Origin: Candidatus Amarobacter glycogenicus
GTDB taxonomy: Bacteria; Chloroflexota; Dehalococcoidia; Tepidiformales; Tepidiformaceae
Reading direction: 5' to 3'
Assembly: GCA_016719395.1 (NCBI GenBank)
Contig: JADJZF010000003.1
Location: forward strand, 186,001 to 250,000
Length of the DNA: 64,000 bases
A program made the position numbers and the translations under genes. This document shows, piece after piece, positions 46,132-57,306 of the stretch. Positions within the stretch are counted from its first letter, which is position 1. Every line of letters begins with the position of its first letter. A model generated the notes under the pieces. That model was not told the origin of the DNA and did not search any database. It was given only the letters and a program-made list of their open reading frames with translations.

Positions 46132-48585
46132 TCAGGCCGTCCGCACGGCCTCTTCGAGTTTCGCCGTCGCTTCGGCGTAGGCGGTCCCGGGCGCGAAGGT
46201 GATGGGCGGACCGATGTTGACGCGGACACGGCCATGGGGATGCGGAAGCCACTTTCCTTCGTAGAACCCCGGGCGCAGGATGTCGATCCGCATCGGGAGG
46301 ACCGGCACGCCCGTCTCGATAGCGAGCAGGCCGGTGCCGCTCTTGAATGCCTGCATAGGCCCGCCAACGGTGAGCTTGCCTTCCGGGAAAATGAGCACGT
46401 TCCAGCCGCCGTCCAGCATCTTTGCGACCGCCTCGAGGCTGTCACGGACGCCAGATCCCTCTTTGGCGAAGGGGAAGGCGTTGCCGAGGAGACTGGCGCC
46501 GAAGCCACGGAAGCGGTTACCAAAAATGTCCGAAGCGGCGGCGGCGATGGCAACGCGCTGGCGGAATCCGTGCGGCATGCTCCGAAGCAGCATCGAGCCA
46601 TCGAGATGCATGTTGTGATTGCTGATGATGAGGACGGGTTCCTGGAGGCTCTTGAAGTGATGGCGGCCGCGGATCTCGACGCTGTACCCGAGGCGCAGCA
46701 TTGGGAAGACCAGGCCCGTCATCAGGGCGCGGCGAGCCAGCCGGGCCGGCAACCGCCGGGGCCAGGTGGGGAACTTCCGGACCTTTGCTTTTCGTTCTCC
46801 CTTTTCAACCATGGCGCGCAGTTGGGCCACAGTCGTTTGTGGTCCAACCTCGGTATCATCCACGTAGACGCCCATATCGTCCTCGATCGCCGAGAGGAGT
46901 TCGACGCGGCCAAGAGAGTCGAGCTGGAGGTCGAGGCCAAGAGTCGCCGTCTCGATGATCGGTGCTTCGCCTTTGCGGACTGAGGCGACAAGTTTGAGGA
47001 GCGCGTCATCTGAAACGAAGTGCGCCGCGACCGCGCTCACCGGCGCCTGGTCCGTGACGAATTGCTGCACGAGCGGGCGCCGCACTTTCAGGGTGTGGGT
47101 GCGAGGGAAGTCTTCGTCCGGCCAGATAGTCCAGGCGAAGAGTTGTTGGCGGTCGCTGAGCTTGGCGTTCGCGCCTTTCACGGCGGCCGGACCGGCACCA
47201 GCTTCGGACTCGACAAGGACGGCGTGGAGGCGGATGTCGGGACCATCGGGGAGCCCGAGGACAACTGCATCGGCGATGCCGGGCTGATGCCGGAGGACCT
47301 CCTCGATATCGTCCGGGTACACGTTCTGGCCATCGGAGAGGACGATGAGGTCCTTCTTGCGGCCCTTGAGGTACAGATACCCATCCTCGATGTACCCGAG
47401 GTCGCCCGTCGTGTACCAGTCTCCCTCGAAGACGGCGGCTGAGGCGGATTCGTTCTTCCAGTAGCCGCTGAAGACGTTCGGGCCCCGCGTGAGGACCTCG
47501 CCATCTTCTGCAATACGAACCTGCTGGCCGGGCAGAGGCTTGCCCACGCTGCGGATGCGCCGGTCATCGCGGGGGTTGATGGTCACGACTGGCGAGCACT
47601 CGGTGGTGCCGTAGCCTTCGACGACGGCGACCCCCATCTGCTCCCACTTGAGCTGGATCTCCGGGTCGATTGCGGCGCCGCCACTCGCGATCATCTCGAG
47701 CTTGCCGCCAAACCGGCCGAGCACGCTGCGAAAGAGCTTGCGGCGAACGTTCTCGGGCAATGGCGTCGCGAATTTGCGGAGGCGGTTCAGGAGCTTGAGT
47801 TTGCCCTGCGCGGCCGCTTCCCGCTCGATGCCGTTCATGAGCAGGGTGAGGACCTGGGGAACGCCCATGATGAACGTGGGCTTCCACTCCTGCATGGTCC
47901 GGGAGAGGGCTGCCGGCTGGCGGCTCGCGGGGTAGCAGACCGCGGCGCCGACATGCATCGAGGCGAAGCAGCCGCCGATTTGTTCGAACATGTGGCTCAG
48001 CGGCAGCAGGGAAAGCATGCGCGTGTCGCGGCCGATAGGGATGACGGCAGTGCCTGCCCGGACATTCGCGACGATATTCGCGTGAGACAGCATCACGCCC
48101 TTGGGGTCTCCGGTCGTGCCTGAGGTGAAGATGATTTCCGCCAGGTCGCTCGGGGCGAGGGGGGCCTGGGCGACGCGCCCGTTCACCGGCAGGTTCATCG
48201 TCTCGAAGGCAAACGACGGGATCTCCAACTCGCGGAGGGTGTCGGCCTGGGCTTTCCCCGCGAAGGCGATGACCGGCTCCGTCTGATGGATGACCCGTTC
48301 GACAAAGTCGCGGGTCGAGCGGACGTCGAGGGGGACAACCACGGCGCCGGCGAGGAAGGAACCGAACATGGCCGCGACCCAATCGGGCTGATTGGGTGCC
48401 CAGATGACCACCCGGTCACCCTTCTTGACGTTCTGCTCGCCCATGAAGCGTGCGTAGGCGTGGGCCCGTTCTTCGAGCTTCGTGAAGTTGTACTTCACAG
48501 TGCGGACGCCGACGCGCATGGTGACGGCCGTGCGCTGGGGAAAGTCCCGGGCGGATTGTTCGAGCAGATCGACGAGGGTGTTCAT
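46132..48585 (-). CDS. Three-domain acyl-AMP ligase / acyl carrier / PlsC acyltransferase protein
   Basis: An 817-residue protein with three catalytic or carrier parts in one chain. Residues 1-510 are an AMP-forming acyl-CoA/ACP synthetase (FTSGTTGDPKGVMLSH, VEGYGTTECSPVV, YTTGDLGYIEDGYLYLKGRK). About 515-590 are a carrier domain with the phosphopantetheine serine in LDSLGRVELL. About 620-817 are a PlsC acyltransferase with the NHxxxxD motif in ISNHNMHLDGSM and FPEGKLTVGG. This allows a fatty acid to be activated, loaded on the carrier and passed to a lysophospholipid or glycerol phosphate. E. coli Aas joins acyltransferase and ligase in the opposite order and has no carrier. It is coupled (ATGA) to the upstream MBL gene. 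Confidence 0.88.
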   Translation of the reverse strand: MNTLVDLLEQSARDFPQRTAVTMRVGVRTVKYNFTKLEERAHAYARFMGEQNVKKGDRVVIWAPNQPDWVAAMFGSFLAGAVVVPLDVRSTRDFVERVIHQTEPVIAFAGKAQADTLRELEIPSFAFETMNLPVNGRVAQAPLAPSDLAEIIFTSGTTGDPKGVMLSHANIVANVRAGTAVIPIGRDTRMLSLLPLSHMFEQIGGCFASMHVGAAVCYPASRQPAALSRTMQEWKPTFIMGVPQVLTLLMNGIEREAAAQGKLKLLNRLRKFATPLPENVRRKLFRSVLGRFGGKLEMIASGGAAIDPEIQLKWEQMGVAVVEGYGTTECSPVVTINPRDDRRIRSVGKPLPGQQVRIAEDGEVLTRGPNVFSGYWKNESASAAVFEGDWYTTGDLGYIEDGYLYLKGRKKDLIVLSDGQNVYPDDIEEVLRHQPGIADAVVLGLPDGPDIRLHAVLVESEAGAGPAAVKGANAKLSDRQQLFAWTIWPDEDFPRTHTLKVRRPLVQQFVTDQAPVSAVAAHFVSDDALLKLVASVRKGEAPIIETATLGLDLQLDSLGRVELLSAIEDDMGVYVDDTEVGPQTTVAQLRAMVEKGERKAKVRKFPTWPRRLPARLARRALMTGLVFPMLRLGYSVEIRGRHHFKSLQEPVLIISNHNMHLDGSMLLRSMPHGFRQRVAIAAAASDIFGNRFRGFGASLLGNAFPFAKEGSGVRDSLEAVAKMLDGGWNVLIFPEGKLTVGGPMQAFKSGTGLLAIETGVPVLPMRIDILRPGFYEGKWLPHPHGRVRVNIGPPITFAPGTAYAEATAKLEEAVRTA

Positions 48586-49397
48586 TTGTCCTGGAGCGAT
48601 CGTGCGAACTCACGCACACGCTGGTCGGCTCCTTCCAGGATCGGCCGGTAGTGGCTGAAACAGAGGGTTTCGAAATCGAGCGCAGCGAGTTTCTGGATGG
48701 ACGCCGTCGCCTCGTCCATGTCCTGGGTGAAGAGCCGGCTCGGAAGCATGAGCCTGCCGAACTTGTACTGCATCGCGTCGCCGACCAGCAGCATCCCGCG
48801 GTTGGGGAAGTAGAGCGAGATACTCCCAGCCGTGTGGCCGGGAGCATGGACGATCCGCATTCCGCCGAGCGCCGGGAGTTCGTCGCCGTCATCGAGAATG
48901 ACATCGACGCGCGCCGCCCCGGGGTCATTTCGGCGCAAATACGGTTCACAGATCTTCGCGAGGAGCGGGTGCGTGAACGGGTTCGGGAGTTGCTGACCGC
49001 TCTCCACATGCGGCGCCTCCGCGAGGTGGACTGCCGTCTTCGCCGGGACGTGGGTTTGGATCTCCGGCAGTCCACCGACATGATCGAGGTGGTAGTGGGT
49101 GATAACGATGTGCTTGATGTCCGCGGGCGAGCGGCCGATTTCCTGGAGCGCCTTGAGCACGCGGGTCCCAGAGCCCACGGAGCCCGCATCGATCAGGGTA
49201 ATGTCGTCTTCGACCAGCAGGTAAGCCTTTGAACCACGCGTGCGCACCTGGAAGACTCCGGGGAGCACTTCAACCGCAGAACGGAACTGGGCGGGCTTGC
49301 GCTCGTCCCAGCGTGCCTGGGCCTCGACCCAGCGGGACTGTGCCTCTGTCCAACGTTCCTGGAGAGTTGGGCGCGGAACTCGGGAGGGCTCAGTCAT
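48582..49397 (-). CDS. Metallo-beta-lactamase fold hydrolase
   Basis: A 271-residue MBL-fold protein. The first about 45 residues are a charged Trp/Arg/Glu-rich helix (RWTEAQSRWVEAQARWDERK, a repeated RWxEAQ unit). The domain carries HYHLDHVGGLP (HxHxDH), APGHTAGSISLYFP and LVGDAMQYKF, so both zinc sites are present. Substrate unknown; coupling to the acyl-ligase gene suggests a thioester or ester linked to lipid metabolism. Confidence 0.87.
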   Translation of the reverse strand: MTEPSRVPRPTLQERWTEAQSRWVEAQARWDERKPAQFRSAVEVLPGVFQVRTRGSKAYLLVEDDITLIDAGSVGSGTRVLKALQEIGRSPADIKHIVITHYHLDHVGGLPEIQTHVPAKTAVHLAEAPHVESGQQLPNPFTHPLLAKICEPYLRRNDPGAARVDVILDDGDELPALGGMRIVHAPGHTAGSISLYFPNRGMLLVGDAMQYKFGRLMLPSRLFTQDMDEATASIQKLAALDFETLCFSHYRPILEGADQRVREFARSLQDK

Positions 49398-49665
49398 TGG
49401 TCAAATGCTAACAGGAAAACCGCGGAGACACGGACTCGATCCGATGACGGAGACACGAAAATCACCGAGATCGAGGGAGTTCCCGAGAGCCTGGTGTTTG
49501 TGCCGCCGTTCGCACCAGGGGCGACAGATGTGAATAGCATGGCGCGACGCCGCCCGGCCCGGCGCCTGTCTGTCACCGCGACCTGCGCGCCGCCGCGCAA
49601 CCGGCTACACGTTTGAGCACCACGGCCTTGAGCATCTACCTGCGCAGCGCGTAGCGTCCGAGCAC

Positions 49666-50277
49666 ATGGCATCAATTTGGGTGGAGAGCCTCGGTCGCAG
49701 CTTCGAGCAGGCGTTGGACCTGCTGGCTACAGCGGTGCAGGGTTGCCCCGACGAACTGTGGGAAGTGCCGATGTGGCGGGTTCCGGTCCCCGGGCCCGAA
49801 CACCCGTTTCTTGGAGCGGACTGGATTCCGGTCATCGACGCCGCGCTGCGGGACTCCCTGGCAAGTCAATGGGTGCGACGACGCTCAACTCCGTGGAGCG
49901 TGGCCTGGCACGCGCTGGAGACTTTCGACTACGAGCTGACCGGCGAGTTCGGCCCGTGGGCCCCGCCGCCGCCGTTCAGCGGGCACCCTCATTGGCGAGA
50001 TCTCCCCAGCTTGCCTGTGGCCTGGTCGCGCTCCGAGGTGCTCGTTTACGTTGAGTACTGTCGCCTTCAGGCAGACCGAACACTCGCGGGTATGACCGAC
50101 GAGCTGGCCGCGACACCGCTGCCGCGCGCCCATCGTTACCGCGGGCAGCCGTACGCATGGATCCTGACGGGCCTCGTGGGGCACACGACGGAGCACGCGG
50201 CACAGATCCGGCAATTCATCACGGCTGCGGGAATGGCACCCGACATGCAGGGCGGCCCAACGGCGTCAGATCGATAG
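49666..50277 (+). CDS. DinB-like four-helix protein
   Basis: A 203-residue protein resembling the DinB/YfiT putative metalloenzyme family: a Trp-rich four-helix bundle with WSVAWHALETFDYEL and a C-terminal VGHTTEHAAQIRQFI that supplies the His ligands. Family members include thiol-dependent transferases. The function here is not known. It stands alone between non-coding gaps. Confidence 0.7.
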   Translation: MASIWVESLGRSFEQALDLLATAVQGCPDELWEVPMWRVPVPGPEHPFLGADWIPVIDAALRDSLASQWVRRRSTPWSVAWHALETFDYELTGEFGPWAPPPPFSGHPHWRDLPSLPVAWSRSEVLVYVEYCRLQADRTLAGMTDELAATPLPRAHRYRGQPYAWILTGLVGHTTEHAAQIRQFITAAGMAPDMQGGPTASDR

Positions 50278-50608
50278 CGCATCCCAGGCTCTGCGCAGCG
50301 CGGACTCGGTGTGCCGGGAGAGATGCCGGGTGATTCCTGGGGTGGAGCAGCGAGCGCCCAAGGGGGATTGGAAGCAGAGCAGTAGGAGAAGGACGGACCG
50401 GGCGCTCGCGTGCTCCGGTGGGACATGTGAATTTTATCACACAGACAGGCGCCGGTGGGCGAAGCGCCATCGAAGTAGCCTATGGCGCAGTTCGAGGGAA
50501 ACCCGAATTTGGTTCGCTTGCAGGCGGTTCACCGCTAGCCCACAATCGTTTCCGCATAACTTCGTTGCGCCGCAGACCGGCGCGCCCAAATGAAAGCAGG
50601 AAAGCCAC
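50278..50608. other. 331-base intergenic region upstream of the acyl-CoA dehydrogenase
   Basis: No coding frame is convincing. It holds a CRP-like palindrome (50426-50441). A weak promoter candidate is TTGCAG (50518-50523) with CACAAT (50541-50546) at a 17-base spacing. Confidence 0.5.
50426..50441. promoter_or_regulatory. CRP/FNR-family-like binding site
   Basis: TGTGA-ATTTTA-TCACA is a perfect match to the TGTGA-N6-TCACA core recognised by CRP in enterobacteria. It lies about 90 bases before the promoter candidate and 167 bases before the acyl-CoA dehydrogenase start, the right place for an activator. Confidence 0.6.
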
Positions 50609-51772
<1,164 letters not shown>

Positions 51773-51799
51773 GTCCCGAGCACTTCGCACGACATGGAG

Positions 51800-51830
51800 G
51801 GGCCCTTCGCCAGCCGGCGAAGGGCCCTTT
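51800..51830 (+). terminator. Terminator after the acyl-CoA dehydrogenase gene
   Basis: GGGCCCTTCGCC (51800-51811), AGCC loop, GGCGAAGGGCCC (51816-51827), then TTT: perfect 12-bp stem. Confidence 0.85.
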
Positions 51831-51858
51831 GGCACTCTGAGTCGCGCCAACCGGCGCG

Positions 51859-53097
51859 GTGAAGATAATGGGCACGATGCGGCAAGTCCTCCGAACCCTG
51901 CGCTTGACGATTCGAGCCGGGCAGCTCGCGATCGTGGCCGTGTCTCTGTATCAGTCGGCGATCACCATCGCCGGCTACAGGAAGTACCGGCGATACCGGG
52001 AGGTGCGCCCGGAACCGCCCGAGGGGCTGCCCCGCTTCGGCCTCGTCGTCTGTGCCCGGAACGAAGAAGACGTGATCGCCCGGATCGTTGCGGATCTGCT
52101 CGCCCAGGACTACCCGGCCGAACTGCGCGACGTCGTGGTCGTTGCCCACAACTGCTCCGACAACACGGCGAGCGCCGCAGCGCGCGCCGGTGCCCGGGTC
52201 ATCGAGCACTACACGGCCGCCGCCGGAAAGGCCCACGCAATCGAAGCGGGACGGCTTGCGTTCGGGCCTGGATACGACTTCATCGGCGTATTCGATGCCG
52301 ACGCCCGAGTCGCTCCGGGAATGCTCACCGAAATCGCGGCCCATTCGAAGGACCGGGAGTGCCTCCAGGCCGAAGTTGTGCCCATCGCGGACCCCGACTG
52401 GCTGGCCGAAGGCTACGGCTTCGGGAGGAAGGCCCGGAATCTGTTCTGGTGGCGTCCGCGAGAGGCGCTGGGGCTCAGCACAACCATCACCGGGAGTGGC
52501 TGGTTTATCCGTCCCGGCATCCTGGCCCAATACGCCACGGGCTCATGGACGATGACCGAGGACCTGGAACTGAGTGTGCGGCTCGTGACGGACGGCCATG
52601 CAGTGACGTATGTGTCCCGCGCACAGATCGCCTGCGGCGAGCCCCGGGAGCTCAAGTCATCGATGCAGCAGCGATCGCGCTGGGTGCGGGGCCACATCCA
52701 TGTGGTGATGGGCCGCTGGCTCCCGCTGGTGCGGCGGGCGGCGACCGGTGACCTGCGCGCACTGGACCTGGCGGTTTACCTCGTCGTACCCACGCGATTG
52801 CTCACGCGCATGGGAGTGACGGTGACGGCGGTGGCCGGGCTGATTACACCGGCCTTCGCACTGCCGGGGGTGATCGTTTGGGCGGCGATGGCGGGTGAGT
52901 GGCTGGCGCCGGCCTACATTGGCTGGAAGGAACGGCTCGTGCGCCTTTCAAGCGGCAGTCTGATGCTGGGACTTCGCCACAGCATCCTCAGCCTGCTCTG
53001 GTTCCCGATCGGAGCATGGGCGATGGGGACAGCGCGCCTGCGAGCCTGGCACGCCATGCCGCGAATCCTCGAACGGGAAACGAATGATGTCCGTTAG
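51859..53097 (+). CDS. Membrane glycosyltransferase family 2 protein
   Basis: A 412-residue GT2 enzyme with an N-terminal membrane anchor, the nucleotide-sugar motif FGLVVCARNEEDVIARIVAD, DxD in FIGVFDADARVAPG, TED in WTMTEDLELSVRLV and QxxRW in MQQRSRWVRGH, followed by three or four C-terminal helices. This layout matches processive polysaccharide synthases (cellulose, hyaluronan, PgaC type). It probably makes an exopolysaccharide or lipid-linked sugar together with the following genes. It overlaps the next gene by 14 bases. Confidence 0.9.
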   Translation: MKIMGTMRQVLRTLRLTIRAGQLAIVAVSLYQSAITIAGYRKYRRYREVRPEPPEGLPRFGLVVCARNEEDVIARIVADLLAQDYPAELRDVVVVAHNCSDNTASAAARAGARVIEHYTAAAGKAHAIEAGRLAFGPGYDFIGVFDADARVAPGMLTEIAAHSKDRECLQAEVVPIADPDWLAEGYGFGRKARNLFWWRPREALGLSTTITGSGWFIRPGILAQYATGSWTMTEDLELSVRLVTDGHAVTYVSRAQIACGEPRELKSSMQQRSRWVRGHIHVVMGRWLPLVRRAATGDLRALDLAVYLVVPTRLLTRMGVTVTAVAGLITPAFALPGVIVWAAMAGEWLAPAYIGWKERLVRLSSGSLMLGLRHSILSLLWFPIGAWAMGTARLRAWHAMPRILERETNDVR

Positions 53098-54591
53098 CAA
53101 AGCTGCACCATCCAGGCCGAACCGGGCGCCGATCGTCTTCGCGGCTGCACTGGTGCTGATGTGCGTGATCTGGTTCCTGGGCTTCGCAGTGAGGATCTCG
53201 CTGAACCAGGACACGGATATCGTCGCCCGCGCGGGGATCTCCCGAGTGCTCAACGGCGGGTTCTCCGACTTCCGGGCGACGACGTTCCTGATCCTGGTTG
53301 CCGTGTCCTGTTATGTCTTGTGTCTCCTCGCCCTGAGAAAGCGGTTCCGCCACGACTTCGCCGCTGCTATCGGCGGGACCGTCCTGGCGGGCTGCTCCAT
53401 GCTGCCGGCCATGCCGCTTACGTCGCCCGACGCCGTACACCTCGCCGCCGATGTCCGCACTTTCTGGCTCCAACATAAGGACCCGACCAACTTCGATGGC
53501 GTCCCCGCGAAGTTCGATGACCCGGTCGCGAACGAGGTACGGGTCTTCCGAAACCAGCCGAGCGGCTATGGCCCATTGGCCTATGCGATTGGCGGCGCCC
53601 CATCCCCTTCGCCGGCGACTCTTTCAGAGCGAACCTGCTGGGCCAGAAGGTGATGGGCGGGATCTTCCTGACGCTCACCGCGCTGGCCGCGGGGCTGCTC
53701 GCCAGGCGGCTCGGTCAGAACGCGGCACTGGTGGCGGGAATCGTGGGCCTCAACCCGATGATGACGTGGCAATTCCCGGGGGATGGCCACAACGACGCGA
53801 TGATGGCTTTCTTTGGCGTCGTAGCCCTCGGCCTGGTGATCGAGCCAGGCTGGCGGCTGCGCGGGGCCGGCGTGGTGGCAGGGTTGGCCTCTGCGGCCTG
53901 CAAGTACGCCCTGGTACTCGCCTCACCCGTCGTCGCAGCCTACTGGTGGCCCCGGTACCGTTACCCGCTCGCCTTTCTGGCCGCGGCCGGCGGTGGGCTC
54001 GTCCTGATGCTCTACGTGCTGGGCATCGGCCCGGTGCAAAACGGGGCACTTGGACCTGCGGGGGCTATCATCCAGACCTCGCCATGGCGGTGGCTGCAGC
54101 TCTGGTTCGACACCGGCTCCCAGGGGAATGACCGGCTCGTTGTCGCCAGCTACATGCTCTATCTGTTCATTCTCGGCTTCATCATGATCTACCACCGGCT
54201 GGAGACAAAGACGGACCTGGTCGCTGCGGTGGGCGTCGCGATGACGTTCTTCCTATACTTCTGCTCGCCTGGCTACCACCCGTGGTACATCGTCTGGTGC
54301 CTGCCGTTCGCCGCCCTCTCGAACAGCCGATGGCTGATGGTGGGAGCGGTGGCGTTCACGCTCACCGCCTTCCTGCCGATCCTCGCGCTGAACTGGCAGA
54401 TCACGCTCGGCGACGCCTGGCACATCGGCAACCCGGTCGAGTGGTCGACGGCGCTCATGTGGCTGGCCACGGCAGCAGCGGCGTATGTGGGCTGGCGCGG
54501 GCGAGACTGGACTCACCTCGGCCGTTCAGCGAGCACAAAGGCTGCCGGGCCGAAGTTCGCGGCACGCCAACGCAAGCGCGCGGGAGCCTGA
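53084..54591 (+). CDS. Polytopic GT-C-like membrane glycosyltransferase, frameshifted
   Basis: A membrane protein of 502 residues with about 10-12 hydrophobic segments and periplasmic loops (DFRATTFLILVAVSCYVLCL, FPGDGHNDAMMAFFGVVALG, FCSPGYHPWYIVWCLPFAAL). The PxxxPW-like loop and GHNDAM are typical for the mannosyltransferase-type GT-C proteins that use polyprenyl-phosphate sugars. The frame changes at about 53597-53607 (GCCCCATCCCC); one missing C explains it. The two parts overlap otherwise perfectly. Forms a cluster with GT2, flippase and GT4. Confidence 0.8.
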
Positions 54592-54614
54592 GCGGGTTTC
54601 ATCGCCACGCCGCC

Positions 54615-56006
54615 TCAGGGCGAGTCTGCACCACCAGTGCCGTCCTTGGTCCGCTTCGCCAGAGCACCAGCCGTCTCGGCCAGCTGGCGGGCTAGCCGGA
54701 AGTACGCGGCCACATCATCCCGGCGGATGCACCAGACCTCGACGAACGGGAGCCGGCTGCGGCGAACGAACAAGGTCACCGAAACGACAGTCGCGACGCC
54801 GTAGCTGAGCGTAGTCGCCCAGGCTGCGCCGGTCGTGCCGTAGAGCGGGATGAGGAGGAGGCCAGCGGCAACTGAGACCGCGACCGAGAGCAATCCGATG
54901 AATACAGGAAACGATGGAACGCCACGGTGGTTCACGAAGTACAGGTTGATGAGCCCCTGGGGCGCGAACAGCGCCGTCCCCAGGCAGAGCACCCGCAACG
55001 GCGCGCCTGCGCCTTCGTAAGCGCGGCCGAAGAGGATCTCGATCAGGTACGGCCCAACGATGGCGGCGGTGAGTCCGCCGCCGATGACAACCATGACCGT
55101 ATGCCGGATGCCGGTGGCGGTCAGCCGCGCCGCCTCGGACGGTTCCCCTCGTCCCACCCTGGCGAATGATGCCAGTGTGATCGCCGACGAGAACAGCCAG
55201 AGCCCTTCGGCCACGGCGATGGCGGAGGAGTAAATGCCGGCGCCCTCCCGGCCGTCGAGCCGGATCACCAGGAGTTGGTCGACCCGGTAGTTGAGCAGCC
55301 CGATGACACTGCCGAAGCCGGTGACCGCCGAGAAGCGCAGCATCCGTCGCATCAACGCAGTGTTCGGACGATGGGTGAGCATCCAGCGCCACCAGGCGCG
55401 GCCCCAGTAGACGATCGGCAGGAGGGAGACGTACTGGGCAAGCGTCCAGGCCTGGAGCGCACCCTCCGCGGTGCGATGCCCCAGGACGCCCACCCAGACC
55501 GCGAGGAAGAGCAGCGCAAGGCTGACTGCGACGTCGCCGGCGAGGTTGTACTTCACCACGGAGTTCTGTCCGAGAATGACGCCGAGAGAGGTGTTCCGGA
55601 TAATCGCGGGCGCCATGGACGCGACGGCGAGGACGACGACCTGACCGTCCTCACCGGATACAAACAGGCGCGTCCCGAGCGCGACGACCAGTATCGCCAG
55701 GGAGAGCGGCAGGACCATCGCCAGCGCATTTGCGCCTACCTCTTCGGCATCACGCTTCTGGTTGGAGACGAAGTATCCCGTCGCGCTTGAGAGGCTGGAG
55801 ATGCCGCCGATCGCAGAAGTGAGCACGATCGCCGTCGCATAGACGCCACGATCCTCAACCGAGAGCGTGCGCGCGGTGAGGATCCCAATGAGGCCCCACA
55901 TGAGGATGTCGTTCATCCGGAAGATGAGCGAGACGAGGCTGCCGGTGGCGATCCCCACGTCGGAATAGTAGGGACTATCCGGCTCCGGGCGACCGGTGGG
56001 CGGCAA
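54615..56006 (-). CDS. Wzx/MATE-like polysaccharide flippase
   Basis: A 463-residue membrane protein with about 12-14 helices resembling O-antigen/teichuronic flippases (MOP superfamily): LIFRMNDILMWGLIGILTAR, RFSAVTGFGSVIGLLNYRVDQL, LEILFGRAYEGAGAPLRVLC. It would move a lipid-linked glycan across the membrane. The start is uncertain: TTG 56006 gives overlap with the GT4 gene; GTG 55958 is an alternative. Confidence 0.83.
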   Translation of the reverse strand: MPPTGRPEPDSPYYSDVGIATGSLVSLIFRMNDILMWGLIGILTARTLSVEDRGVYATAIVLTSAIGGISSLSSATGYFVSNQKRDAEEVGANALAMVLPLSLAILVVALGTRLFVSGEDGQVVVLAVASMAPAIIRNTSLGVILGQNSVVKYNLAGDVAVSLALLFLAVWVGVLGHRTAEGALQAWTLAQYVSLLPIVYWGRAWWRWMLTHRPNTALMRRMLRFSAVTGFGSVIGLLNYRVDQLLVIRLDGREGAGIYSSAIAVAEGLWLFSSAITLASFARVGRGEPSEAARLTATGIRHTVMVVIGGGLTAAIVGPYLIEILFGRAYEGAGAPLRVLCLGTALFAPQGLINLYFVNHRGVPSFPVFIGLLSVAVSVAAGLLLIPLYGTTGAAWATTLSYGVATVVSVTLFVRRSRLPFVEVWCIRRDDVAAYFRLARQLAETAGALAKRTKDGTGGADSP

Positions 56007-57100
56007 CCGCGAGCGAATATGCAGCCAGCAGGGCTTCTTCGACGACAGCCGGCCGGAATGTAGGCCCGGGCGATCCCTGCTTCGCCGAGCGGTTCCCGCC
56101 CGGCGATCGCCCGTTGGATGGCAGCAGCCATCCGCCCTGCAAAGTCATGACCGCCAAGGGGCACGATGAGCCCAGTTCCGTCGACGATTTCCGGCAGGGC
56201 GCCACCATCGGAAGAGACGACCGGGAGACCGCAGGCCATTGCCTCGATGACCGGAATCCCGAAGCCTTCGGCGATGCTGGGCTGAACCAGAACGTCGCAA
56301 GCGGCGTACACCAGCGCCAGTTGCTCGTCGCTCAACGACCGGAGTTGGATGGTGCGCCTCAGTACGCCGCCCTGGACCGCCCGGCGCAGCGCCGTTCCGG
56401 AGAGCGGGGGGCCGACGCGCACGATGCTGGCGTGGGAGAGCCCGGGCCTCGCGACGGCGTCGAAGAGGGCCGGCAGATTCTTGTAGGCCCGGTCGTTGCC
56501 AACGCTGAGGATACGCGGAGCGGATGGCAGCGCGATGCCGACCGCCGAAAGCGCGGCTTCGGCGTGAGACCTTGGGGTGGGCCGGAAGGCCGGGCGTATC
56601 ACGTTGGGAACGAGAGGAATTGACTGGCATGTGAAGCCCAGTTCGCGCACGAGTTCGCCGCGCGTGAACTCAGAGACGGCCGCGACGGTATCCGCGCTCT
56701 TGAGCGCAGCTCTCGATCGGCGGAGGAATGCGCACTTTACGAGGCGCTCGATTCGCCCTTCATAGTAGCCCGAGGTGGTGAACGGCATCAGGTCGTGGCA
56801 GGTCACGAGTACCGGCGTCCGCGCGGAGAAGCGCGGCGCGTGGTGGGCAAGCGCCTGATCCGTCAGGTGGACGACGTCGTAGACGCCTTCGCGCGCCAGC
56901 CGGAGCTGCGGCTGGCGGGCCCAACCGGCTCGCGCGGCTTCAACCATCGAAGCAGGGTTGAACCATGGAGCGGCGACAGTATCGACGGCAATTCCTGCCT
57001 CGCGAAGCATGTCCTCCAGCGAGGCTGCATAGGAACTGATGGAACGCCAGCGCTCGCCTGCGAGCGGGCGCACCAGCAAGACTCGCTGAATCTCCGCCAT
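55975..57100 (-). CDS. Glycosyltransferase family 4 (GT-B), frameshifted near the C-terminus
   Basis: A 375-codon GT4 enzyme. It starts AEIQRVLLVRPLAGERW, has ILSVGNDRAYKNLPALFDAV and the donor motif with E-x7-E in PSIAEGFGIPVIEAMACGLP, then PVVSSDGGALPEIVDG. At about 56058-56070 the frame shifts; the correct C-terminus TFRPAVVEEALLAAYSLAVA continues in another frame and ends at TAG. One extra base explains it. A cytoplasmic glycan-assembly enzyme co-transcribed with the flippase. Confidence 0.86.
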
Positions 57101-57192
57101 CGCCCGATGGTACGGCCTTGCGCCGGGAAGAACGAAGCGGGGGGATTTGCTAGGATCGTCCGGTGGGCCTTCTCCGGCCCTTTCCCGGGAGC

Positions 57193-57266
57193 GCGGGCGT
57201 GGCGTAATGGTAGCGCGCGACCCTTCCAAGGTTGAGGCGCGGGTTCGATTCCCGCCGCCCGCTCCA
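57193..57266 (+). tRNA. tRNA-Gly (anticodon TCC)
   Basis: A 74-base tRNA: acceptor GCGGGCG/CGCCCGC, D arm GCGT...AGCG, anticodon loop CTTCCAA with anticodon TCC, T arm GCGGG TTCGATT CCCGC and encoded CCA. In E. coli the corresponding tRNA-Gly lies in the Thr-Tyr-Gly-Thr-tuf cluster; here it lies 19 kb away. Confidence 0.95.
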
Positions 57267-57306
57267 GCTTCAGTCCCACTTACCTGCCAGTGGTTGGAGG
57301 TTTTCG

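Noticed and set aside
45020..46252. A 410-codon leftward frame opposite rplK and rplA
   Set aside because: Both ribosomal genes are certain; the antisense frame has no recognisable content.
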